6,603 nt of DNA from NCBI GenBank assembly GCA_947307285.1, contig CAMZIS010000071.1:1-6603 (forward strand). The letters are read 5' to 3'. Within the stretch, counting starts at the first letter, position 1. Each line of letters opens with the position of its first letter. The translations under genes were made by a program, and so were the position numbers. The notes beneath the pieces were generated by a model that was given only the letters and a program-made list of their open reading frames with translations, was not told the origin of the DNA and made no database searches. The stretch is from an uncultured Peptococcaceae bacterium. Its GTDB lineage: Bacteria > Bacillota > Dehalobacteriia > UBA4068. Below, piece by piece: positions 1-6,603 of this stretch.

Positions 1-849
1 AGCCTTGCGGGCAGCTTCCTCCTCCCGCCGCAGGTCGGCTATCTCTTCCGCCCTGGCCTCCAGCAGAGCCAGCTCCTGCAAACAGCGCCGGCGCTCCTGC
101 TCCTGACCGGCCAGAGCCTCCTGCCGCCGCCTTTCGTTTTCCGCTGCGGCCAGATCGGCTTTGAGGGCGGTCTCCTTTTCGTTCAGCTCATCCAGATCAT
201 GCCTGAGCCTCTCCAGATCCTCCGGACCGCAGGGCTCCAGCAGTGACAGGTTCTCGTTCAGCCGCGCCACCTCGTCGTCCGCTTCGCGCAGCCTGTCGCG
301 GCAGCGCCGCACCAGAGATTCGCCGTAATCCCCATAGTTGAACAGCTCCTCCAGCATGCGGCTGCGCTCGGAGGGCTTCATGTGCAGCAGCTGGTCGAAC
401 TGGCCCTGGGGCAGGATGACCGTCTGGCAGAAGCGCTCGCAGTCCATGTTCAGCAGCTTTACGATCTCTTCGTCCATGACCTTGCTTTTGTCGGCCAGCA
501 CCAGGGAGTCGTCTTCCACCAGACGGCAGGATTTGACAGAACAGGAATAGGGGTCGCCCTTGACCCGCTCGAACACCCGCTCCGCTGCGTAGCTGTGACC
601 GGAAAGATCGAAGACGAAGCGCACCCGGCAGCGTTTCTCCCGGGCGTTGATGATGCCCTGGGTCTGGCGGGGCGCTCGTTTGACCTGACCGAACAGGGCC
701 AGCGTCATGGCGTCCAGCACCGTGGATTTGCCGGCGCCGGTAACGCCGAAGATGCCGAACAGGCCCTGGGACATGAGATCGCTGAAATCTATGCTTTGCG
801 CATCGCGGTAGCTGTTGAGGCCGCTGAATTCCAAAGAGACCGGGATCAC
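1..849 (-). CDS. sbcC: SbcC, ATPase subunit of the SbcCD nuclease (N-terminal part, runs off left edge)
   Basis: This is the N-terminal 283 residues of the Rad50-like SMC ATPase that works with SbcD to open and degrade hairpin, palindromic and protein-blocked DNA ends in the cytoplasm. Visible features are a Walker A motif, GVTGAGKST (residues 35-43), and the SbcC/Rad50 Q-loop segment LPQGQFDQLLHMKPSER (about 146-162) followed by the MLEELF helix. From about residue 190 the sequence becomes Glu/Arg/Leu/Ala-rich, which is the start of the long coiled coil. The zinc hook, second coiled coil, signature and Walker B lie outside the window; family members are usually about 1000 residues or more. 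The start is a GTG at 847-849. An in-frame TGA lies two codons upstream, and an AAGGAG ribosome binding site (860-865) sits 10 nt ahead. The GTG overlaps the sbcD stop codon (GTGA), so translational coupling is likely. Family identity is very secure. Confidence 0.96.
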   Translation of the reverse strand, partial: MIPVSLEFSGLNSYRDAQSIDFSDLMSQGLFGIFGVTGAGKSTVLDAMTLALFGQVKRAPRQTQGIINAREKRCRVRFVFDLSGHSYAAERVFERVKGDPYSCSVKSCRLVEDDSLVLADKSKVMDEEIVKLLNMDCERFCQTVILPQGQFDQLLHMKPSERSRMLEELFNYGDYGESLVRRCRDRLREADDEVARLNENLSLLEPCGPEDLERLRHDLDELNEKETALKADLAAAENERRRQEALAGQEQERRRCLQELALLEARAEEIADLRREEEAARKA

Positions 850-2027
850 AGCTCATCATCTCCTTCCCTATCCTGCAGCAGAGAGGTGAAGGCGGCCAGA
901 AGCTCCTCGTCCGGCTCCACTCCCTCGTTGTCCCGGGCAAAGGCGGCGAAGCGTTCCAGCACGGTGAGAGAGGCGCTTTCCTCCGCTTGCTGCTGCTCCC
1001 GCCGGATGTCGGGATATATGGGATTGACTGCGATAAGGTAAGGATGGGCGGCGTAAAGGGCGTCCAGCTCTTCCCCGCTCATGGGCCGGGCCAGCTCCAC
1101 TGTGAGCTGCACCCACATCTCCCGCTGTGCCGGGTCGCTTGCTCTGTCCAGAGCCTCCGTGTAGGAGGCGCAGTGCCAGCGGCTGAGAGGCCGTCCTGAG
1201 TTCAAAGGCAGGACCTGCCACGACACCTCTTTTTCTCCCTCCTGCCAGCTGATCTCCACCAGAGTGACGCTTTTTTGCTGGTCCGCCTCGGAAAAGCTGT
1301 AGGCCAAAGGAGAGCCGGCGTAGCGGCAGGGACAGGCGGCGGAAATGCTCTGGGGCCGGTGCAGATGGCCCAGAGCTATATAATCGCAGTCTTCCGGGAA
1401 GACGGCGGCGTCCACGCCGAAGCTGCCGCCCACCTGGGCGGACAGGGGCCGCTCGGAATCGCTGCTGAAGCCGCCGTTGACGAACAGGTGGGCCAGCACG
1501 ATATTGGCCGTATCCTCGCTGAAGGCGGCGGACAGGGCCCGCAGCTTTTGGGCCAGACAATCCCGGTAAGCCAGGCTTGTCCCCTCCTCGTCGGACAGAT
1601 CGGCGCTGAACAGCTCCTGAGCCCGGGCTTCGGAAACGTAGGGCAGAGCCGCCACCACGGCTTTCCGTCCGTCGCGGCAGGTCACAGTCACCGGCTCCTC
1701 CCCCGGCAGGCCCAGCAGGTACAGGCCCTGACGCTGGGCCAGAGGGGCCGCGGCCGCCATCCGCTGGGGCTGATCGTGGTTGCCGGCGATGGCGATGAAA
1801 ACGCAGCCGCAGTCCAGCAGCCGGGCGGCAAAGTCGTAAAACAGCTCCTCCGCCCGGGCGGGCGGGATAAAGGTGTCGAAGACGTCGCCGGCGGCCAGCA
1901 CCAGATCGACCTCTTCCCGGCGGGCAATGGCGACGATCTCATCCAGCACGGCTTCCTGCTCGTCCCAGCGGGGACGCCCGTCCAGAAACCGGCCCAGATG
2001 CAGATCGGCGATATGCAGCAGTTTCAT
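846..2027 (-). CDS. sbcD: SbcD, Mre11-like nuclease subunit of SbcCD
   Basis: This is the 393-residue metallophosphoesterase subunit of the SbcCD (Mre11-Rad50) complex: a two-metal 3'-5' exonuclease and hairpin endonuclease in DNA repair. All metal-binding motifs are visible: DLHLG (8-12), GDVFD (47-51), GNHD (82-85), AHLF (179-182) and GHLH (220-223). The remainder is the DNA-recognition/capping domain and the C-terminal tail that contacts the SbcC coiled coil. Length fits the family (about 390-400). I chose the ATG at 2025-2027 because it gives the standard N-terminus MKLLHIADLHLG and has a GAGAGGT ribosome binding site (2033-2039) 5 nt upstream. An in-frame TTG 18 nt further up would put the ribosome binding site inside the gene. 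It is the first gene of the pair and overlaps sbcC by 4 bp. No consensus sigma-A promoter is obvious upstream on this strand; only the AT-rich dyad is seen. Confidence 0.97.
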   Translation of the reverse strand: MKLLHIADLHLGRFLDGRPRWDEQEAVLDEIVAIARREEVDLVLAAGDVFDTFIPPARAEELFYDFAARLLDCGCVFIAIAGNHDQPQRMAAAAPLAQRQGLYLLGLPGEEPVTVTCRDGRKAVVAALPYVSEARAQELFSADLSDEEGTSLAYRDCLAQKLRALSAAFSEDTANIVLAHLFVNGGFSSDSERPLSAQVGGSFGVDAAVFPEDCDYIALGHLHRPQSISAACPCRYAGSPLAYSFSEADQQKSVTLVEISWQEGEKEVSWQVLPLNSGRPLSRWHCASYTEALDRASDPAQREMWVQLTVELARPMSGEELDALYAAHPYLIAVNPIYPDIRREQQQAEESASLTVLERFAAFARDNEGVEPDEELLAAFTSLLQDREGDDEL

Positions 2028-2048
2028 GGCATACCTCTCAGGCAAAAT

Positions 2049-2090
2049 ACAAAATATGTATATTTTAATAAGTATACTTCTATATTTTGT
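2049..2090. promoter_or_regulatory. AT-rich interrupted dyad upstream of sbcD
   Basis: Left arm ACAAAATATGTATA (2049-2062) pairs with TATAC (2073-2077) plus ATATTTTGT (2082-2090). This gives 14 complementary positions around a 10-nt centre, with a 4-nt interruption (2078-2081) in the right arm. It lies 22 nt upstream of the sbcD start and about 60 nt upstream of the -35 box of the divergent gene, in the most AT-rich stretch of the window. It could be an operator, a cruciform-forming element, or part of the sbcD promoter: TATACT on the minus strand at 2071-2076 would serve as a -10, but no matching -35 is seen. The symmetry is directly visible; any function is inference. Confidence 0.5.
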
Positions 2091-2147
2091 GGCCTTCTCC
2101 TGCCTCTATCAGGGCCAGGCGGCATCTTTAGCCCCTTCAGGGTCAAG

Positions 2148-2176
2148 TTGACAAAATCCCACACAGCACATATACT
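2148..2176 (+). promoter_or_regulatory. Sigma-A type promoter of the DUF401 gene
   Basis: A perfect -35 box TTGACA (2148-2153) and a -10 box TATACT (2171-2176, one mismatch to TATAAT) are separated by exactly 17 nt. Transcription would start near 2183, leaving a leader of about 40 nt before the DUF401 start codon. It points away from sbcD. This is the strongest promoter in the window and suggests constitutive or high potential expression unless a regulator acts on it. Confidence 0.88.
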
Positions 2177-2221
2177 AATAAAATATGACGTCGATCCTAC
2201 GGTCAAGGAGCCCTCTGATAA

Positions 2222-3424
2222 ATGGAACTGCTCAAGCTGCTGCTCATCTTCGCCCTGATCATAGTATTCCTGGGTCTGAAAAAACCGCTTAGCCTGGTCA
2301 TGGCCGGCGCCACCGTGCTGCTGGGCCTGCTGTTCGCCATGCCGGTCCTGGATTGGCTGCGGGCCGTGGGCGCTTCCATGATCAGCTGGAGCACGCTGGA
2401 AGTGGTGTTCATCATCTGGGCCGTGATGCTGCTGGAAGGCCTGATGGGTGAAAACGGCTACCTTGACCGCATGATGAAAGCGGTGGACGACCTGTTCCAC
2501 AGCCGCAAGATGAGCATGCTGACCATGCCCATGCTCATCGGCTTCCTGCCTTCGGCCGGCGGCGCCCTCTTTTCAGCGCCGCTGGTGGAAACAGCCAGCC
2601 AGGGCGCAGGCCTCAGCGGTGAACGCAAAGCCCAGATCAACGCCTATTACCGCCACATCATGGAGATATTCTTCCCCACCTACCCGGCGGCCATCGTCAT
2701 CTGCGGCATCGCCAAGGTGCCCATGAGCAGGTTCACGCTGGCCCTCTTCCCCATGGCGGTCCTGGCCTTCCTGCTGGGCCTGGTGCTGGTCCGCAACGTC
2801 AAGGAGGACGGGGGCGCTGCTGAAGCCAAGCCCCTGTGGCGGCGCACAGCTGATTTTCTGATCTCGCTGTGGCCCTTTTTGCTGCTGCTCGTCTTCATCA
2901 TTGTCTTTGGCATGGAGGTCTACCTGGCCTGCCTCATCTCTCTGGTGGCGGTAATGATCGTAACCCGCATGAAGATCAGCGAGCTGCCGCGCCTGATCCG
3001 GGAAAAGACCAAGTGGAAGCTGCTGCTCATGGCCTACGTGGTGATGATCTTCAAGGACGTGCTGCTGGGCAGCGGCGCCGTGGAAGCCCTGCCGGACATC
3101 ATTTCCCGGCTGCCGGTGCCGCCGGCCGTCGTTTTTTCGCTGATGACCTTTTTTATCGGCATGATCACCGGCATCACCTTTTCCGCCACCGCCATCACCA
3201 TGCCCCTGCTGATGACGGCACTGCCCTCCTACGGCATCGCCCAGGTGGCGCTGATCCATCTTTCGGCTTACGTCGGCTGCCAGCTCACTCCCACCCACCT
3301 GTGCATCTCCATTTCTGCTGAGTATTTCAAGGCCAACCTGCAAAAGGTCATTTTGGGTTATCTGCCGCTCTATCTGATACTGTACGCGATAAACCTGCTG
3401 ACCTACGGCTGGCTCTTTGCCTGA
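2222..3424 (+). CDS. DUF401-family integral membrane protein, probable transporter
   Basis: This is a 400-residue, very hydrophobic protein with roughly ten or more membrane segments (for example 3-20, 24-40, 55-75, 172-190, 214-248, 266-283, 301-335 and 377-397). It resembles the DUF401 family (TIGR00529), a group of uncharacterised membrane proteins distantly like ion-transporter/GntP-type carriers. Family-like signatures are GFLPSAGGALFSAPLVE (107-123), with small residues and a Pro that may break a membrane helix, and the late QLTPTHLCISISAEYFK segment (354-370). The two halves carry similar Gly/Ser/Pro-rich loops (107-123 and 313-329), as in inverted-repeat carriers, but I could not test this. 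The substrate is unknown. The ATG is preceded by AAGGAG (2205-2210) at 11 nt, a little long. It is a single gene with its own strong promoter and no clear terminator behind it, so some read-through into glnS is possible. Confidence 0.82.
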   Translation: MELLKLLLIFALIIVFLGLKKPLSLVMAGATVLLGLLFAMPVLDWLRAVGASMISWSTLEVVFIIWAVMLLEGLMGENGYLDRMMKAVDDLFHSRKMSMLTMPMLIGFLPSAGGALFSAPLVETASQGAGLSGERKAQINAYYRHIMEIFFPTYPAAIVICGIAKVPMSRFTLALFPMAVLAFLLGLVLVRNVKEDGGAAEAKPLWRRTADFLISLWPFLLLLVFIIVFGMEVYLACLISLVAVMIVTRMKISELPRLIREKTKWKLLLMAYVVMIFKDVLLGSGAVEALPDIISRLPVPPAVVFSLMTFFIGMITGITFSATAITMPLLMTALPSYGIAQVALIHLSAYVGCQLTPTHLCISISAEYFKANLQKVILGYLPLYLILYAINLLTYGWLFA

Positions 3425-3454
3425 AAGCAAACTTTCTTTGCCGGATCTGTATAT

Positions 3455-3483
3455 TTTTCAGCTCAGATTTAGTATAATATAAT
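3455..3483 (+). promoter_or_regulatory. Promoter of glnS
   Basis: The -10 box TATAAT (3478-3483) is exact. The -35 box TTTTCA (3455-3460) matches TTGACA at four of six positions, with a 17-nt spacer. A second TATAAT overlaps at 3473-3478 but has no good -35. Transcription would begin near 3490, leaving a leader of about 36 nt. That is too short for a T-box riboswitch, the common control of tRNA synthetase genes in Bacillota, and no T-box sequence is seen. Confidence 0.72.
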
Positions 3484-3525
3484 TTAACATTGATTTGTTT
3501 CACCCATAATTACCTGGAGGTCCCT

Positions 3526-5193
<1,668 letters not shown>

Positions 5194-5223
5194 CGAGCGT
5201 CACCTTGAAGGGAGGACACTGAT

Positions 5224-5436
5224 ATGGATAAAAAGAAGAATCTGTACCGTTCCACCACCCACCGCATGCTGGGCGGCGTCTGCGGCGGCGTGGCCGATTA
5301 TTTCGGCATCGACCCCACCATCATCCGCCTGCTCTATCTGGTGCTGTCGGTGTTCACCGCCGGCTTCCCCGGCCTGCTGCTGTACATCCTCTGCCTGTTC
5401 GTCATCCCCAACGATCCAGGTTACACGGATGTGTAA
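5224..5436 (+). CDS. Small PspC-domain membrane protein
   Basis: This 70-residue protein is almost entirely a PspC domain: LYRSTTHRMLGGVCGGVADYF (approximately 7-27, in overlapping pieces LYRS, RMLGGVCGGVA and DYFGIDPT), then a hydrophobic stretch (33-62) ending in VIP. Such stand-alone PspC proteins are probable inner-membrane proteins linked by family to envelope stress; the exact role here is unknown. A very strong ribosome binding site AAGGGAGG (5208-5215) lies 8 nt before the ATG. The gene follows glnS by 30 bp without its own visible promoter. The C-terminal tail NDPGYTDV leaves the domain and is encoded by the first of three tandem 21-nt units. Its TAA stop (5434-5436) is followed in the same frame by two more Pro-x-x-Thr-Asp-Val-stop units. 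Confidence 0.9.
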   Translation: MDKKKNLYRSTTHRMLGGVCGGVADYFGIDPTIIRLLYLVLSVFTAGFPGLLLYILCLFVIPNDPGYTDV

Positions 5437-5478
5437 CCTGAGGATACGGACGTGTAACCCAGGAACACGGACGTGTGA
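5416..5478 (+). repeat. Three tandem 21-nt units, each ending in an in-frame stop codon
   Basis: The units are 5416-5436, 5437-5457 and 5458-5478. In the pspC frame they read PGYTDV-stop, PEDTDV-stop and PRNTDV-stop. Any two units match at 15 of 21 positions. Pro varies only at its third base (CCA, CCT, CCC), Asp varies GAT/GAC, Thr (ACG) and Val (GTG) are invariant, and the stops are TAA, TAA, TGA. The two middle codons vary freely. After the third stop come GTT and TAG. The first unit is the real C-terminus of pspC; the other two lie in its 3' untranslated region. The simplest origin is tandem duplication of the gene end including the stop codon. Occasional stop read-through, adding near-identical tails, is an alternative. 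Confidence 0.85.
5417..5440 (+). other. Perfect 10-bp hairpin with GGAT loop across the pspC stop codon
   Basis: Arms CAGGTTACAC (5417-5426) and GTGTAACCTG (5431-5440) pair fully around the loop GGAT (5427-5430). The pspC stop codon lies in the right arm. No T-run follows, so it is not an intrinsic terminator by itself. Weaker 4-bp versions with GGAC loops recur in the next two units (5444-5455 with one G-U pair; 5465-5476). It may slow termination of translation, stabilise the 3' end, or bind an RNA-binding protein; none of this is shown by the sequence. Confidence 0.7.
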
Positions 5479-5491
5479 GTTTAGCGCATAT

Positions 5492-5525
5492 AAATAGAGC
5501 GGCCTCATGGCCGCTCTATTTTTGT
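5492..5525. terminator. Bidirectional intrinsic terminator between pspC and sigE
   Basis: A perfect 13-bp stem (5492-5504 with 5509-5521) closes on the 4-nt loop TCAT. On the plus strand it ends in CTATTTTTG, and on the minus strand in CTATTTATAT, so it has a U-rich tail in both directions. It sits 56 nt after the pspC stop and 14 nt after the sigE stop, which suits shared termination of the convergent glnS-pspC and spoIIGA-sigE transcripts. Confidence 0.92.
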
Positions 5526-5534
5526 TGCTTTGCC

Positions 5535-6254
5535 CTACTCCGCTTTGACGATCTCTTTTTGCAGCTTTCTTATGATGCGTTTCTCCAGGCGGGATATATA
5601 GGATTGGGAGATGCCCAACAGCTCCGCCACCTCCTTTTGTGTCATCTCCTCCCTGCCGCCCAGACCGAAGCGGGACTCCATGATGATCTTCTCCCTTTTG
5701 GTCAGCTTGCCCATGGCGGCGAACAGCAGCCTTTTTTCCATCTCCTCCTCGATGGAGCGGTAGATGATGTCGCCGTCCGTGCCCAGAATATCCGACAGCA
5801 GCAGCTCGTTGCCGTCCCAGTCCGTGTTCAGCGGCTCGTCTAAACTGACCTCGGCCTTGGTCTTGGTATGCCGCCGCAGGAACATCAAGATCTCGTTTTC
5901 GATGCAGCGGGAGGCGTAGGTGGCCAGTTTGATTTTTTTGCCGGAATCGAAGGTGTTGACCGCCTTGATCAGACCGATGGTGCCGATGCTTATCAGGTCT
6001 TCGATATTCACGCCGGTGTTTTCGAACTTGCGGGCGATGTAGACCACCAGTCGCAGGTTATGTTCGATCAGGCTCTGCCGGGCCTGATGGTCGCCGGCGG
6101 CCAGCTGCATGAGTAGACGCCGCTCCTCCTCGCCGCTGAGCGGAGGCGGCAGAACGTCGCTGCCGCCGATATAATCCACCCGCTGCCATACGGGCAGCGA
6201 GCAGCGCAGGCGCAGCAGCAGGATATACAGCTCCCTGCGGCGCAAAAACCTCAT
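5535..6254 (-). CDS. sigE: RNA polymerase sporulation sigma-E factor (pro-sigma-E)
   Basis: This is the early mother-cell sigma factor of endospore formation. It is made as an inactive membrane-associated precursor and activated when SpoIIGA removes the N-terminal pro-sequence. It has 239 residues, the same length as B. subtilis SigE. Residues 1-27 form a basic, hydrophobic pro-region, followed by the conserved YIGGSDVLPPPL block (28-39); by alignment cleavage should fall near residues 27/28. Region 2 spans about 62-128 (NLRLVVYIARKFENTG, EDLISIGTIGLIKAVNTF, KLATYASRCIENEILMFLRR). Region 4 has the helix-turn-helix MTQKEVAELLGISQSYISRL (204-223). The start codon has AAAGGAGG 7 nt upstream and overlaps the spoIIGA stop (ATGA), so the two are probably translationally coupled. 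Unlike the common spoIIGA-sigE-sigG order, no sigG follows; the unit ends at the hairpin terminator. Confidence 0.97.
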   Translation of the reverse strand: MRFLRRRELYILLLRLRCSLPVWQRVDYIGGSDVLPPPLSGEEERRLLMQLAAGDHQARQSLIEHNLRLVVYIARKFENTGVNIEDLISIGTIGLIKAVNTFDSGKKIKLATYASRCIENEILMFLRRHTKTKAEVSLDEPLNTDWDGNELLLSDILGTDGDIIYRSIEEEMEKRLLFAAMGKLTKREKIIMESRFGLGGREEMTQKEVAELLGISQSYISRLEKRIIRKLQKEIVKAE

Positions 6255-6603
6255 GCCGCTCCCTCCTTTCCCTGTTCCAAAAGGGCGGGGTTCACCACCG
6301 CCTGATAACCGTTGCCGCTGATGTCGCCGCTGCTCAGCGCCACCACCACCTGGCCGCTGACCCTGCGGCCCGAGTGTTCCAGCACCACCCGATCCGCCCT
6401 GAAGCCCAGCATGAGCCCGCCGCGGCGTCCGATGCTGGAAAAGGGCACCAGACGCAGCCGCCGCAGCCAGCCGTCGGTATCGGCGACGCAGGAAAGGCGC
6501 TGCAGCACCTGCTCCGGCCGGTCCGGCGAAGCGGTCCAGGCCTGGCGCAGGCGCTCCGGCAGCAGGGTGGCCAAAGCCCGGTATTCCGCCACCACCACCG
6601 GCA
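6251..6603 (-). CDS. spoIIGA: SpoIIGA, pro-sigma-E processing peptidase (C-terminal part, runs off right edge)
   Basis: About the last 117 residues are present. The reading frame is open to the window edge, so the GTG near 6598 is not a start. SpoIIGA is the membrane-anchored aspartic-type protease of the sporulation septum that activates SigE. The C-terminal soluble domain is recognised by RLRLVPFSSIGRRGGLMLGF followed by RADRVVLE, which matches the family pattern of an Arg-rich strand, Pro-Phe, Gly-rich turn and GFR-x-D. The LPERLRQAW segment near the start also fits, as does the position directly before sigE with a 4-bp ATGA overlap. The five-helix membrane domain and, judging by the B. 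subtilis protein, the catalytic Asp region lie outside the window, so catalytic integrity cannot be judged. The promoter (Spo0A/sigma-A type in B. subtilis) would also be outside. Confidence 0.9.
   Translation of the reverse strand, partial: PVVVAEYRALATLLPERLRQAWTASPDRPEQVLQRLSCVADTDGWLRRLRLVPFSSIGRRGGLMLGFRADRVVLEHSGRRVSGQVVVALSSGDISGNGYQAVVNPALLEQGKEGAA

Noticed and set aside
197..940. A 247-codon minus-strand frame across the sbcD-sbcC junction
   Set aside because: It is in the wrong frame. The true sbcC frame, starting at the GTG at 847-849, has Walker A and Q-loop motifs and is open to the window edge.
2028..2045. TTG at 2043-2045 as an upstream start for sbcD
   Set aside because: It adds six residues ahead of the conserved MKLLHIADLHLG start and would place the GAGAGGT ribosome binding site inside the coding region.
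1275..2258. A 327-codon plus-strand open frame opposite sbcD
   Set aside because: It is an antisense shadow of sbcD, whose metal-binding motifs are all intact on the minus strand. The frame also runs through the AT-rich intergenic dyad and overlaps the start of the DUF401 gene.
3422..3440. Intrinsic terminator after the DUF401 gene
   Set aside because: Only 5-bp AT-rich pairings such as GAAAG/CTTTC are possible and no run of T follows.
3425..3525. T-box riboswitch ahead of glnS
   Set aside because: Only about 100 nt are available, the predicted leader is about 36 nt, and neither a T-box sequence nor a terminator-antiterminator pair is present.
5416..5478. CRISPR-like array
   Set aside because: The units are contiguous without spacers and only 21 nt long; they are a tandem repeat in the pspC frame.

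Overview
The window comes from a GC-rich chromosome whose third codon positions are mostly G or C. It most likely belongs to an endospore-forming Bacillota, of the Clostridia or Negativicutes type. The main evidence is a clear pro-sigma-E gene with the 3' part of spoIIGA directly upstream, a pair specific to endospore formers. Strong AAGGAG-type ribosome binding sites and a near-consensus sigma-A promoter fit this. I cannot name the genus.

Left part (1-2027, minus strand): the sbcD-sbcC operon for the SbcCD (Mre11-Rad50-like) DNA-end and hairpin nuclease. sbcD is complete. sbcC starts at a GTG that overlaps the sbcD stop codon, and it leaves the window at the left edge after 283 codons. Middle (2028-5436, plus strand): a divergent intergenic region carries an AT-rich dyad and a very good promoter, then a DUF401-family membrane protein. 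A second promoter follows, then glutaminyl-tRNA synthetase (glnS) and a 70-residue PspC-domain membrane protein, which probably share a transcript. Right part (5535-6603, minus strand): sigE and, upstream of it, the C-terminal third or so of spoIIGA, overlapping by four bases. They converge on the glnS-pspC unit, and a bidirectional 13-bp terminator hairpin separates the two.

Most of the window is housekeeping and sporulation core. The most unusual element is small. At and just past the pspC stop codon there are three tandem 21-nt units, all in the pspC frame. Each reads Pro-x-x-Thr-Asp-Val-stop, so the gene has three successive in-frame ends of the same form. The same stretch forms a 10-bp hairpin with a GGAT loop, followed by weaker GGAC-loop copies, which resembles CsrA-type RNA ligands. 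Other points worth a look are GlnRS in a Bacillota genome, the absence of sigG next to sigE, and the dyad upstream of sbcD. I see no mobile element, CRISPR array, tRNA or rRNA, and no sign of a large undescribed gene system.
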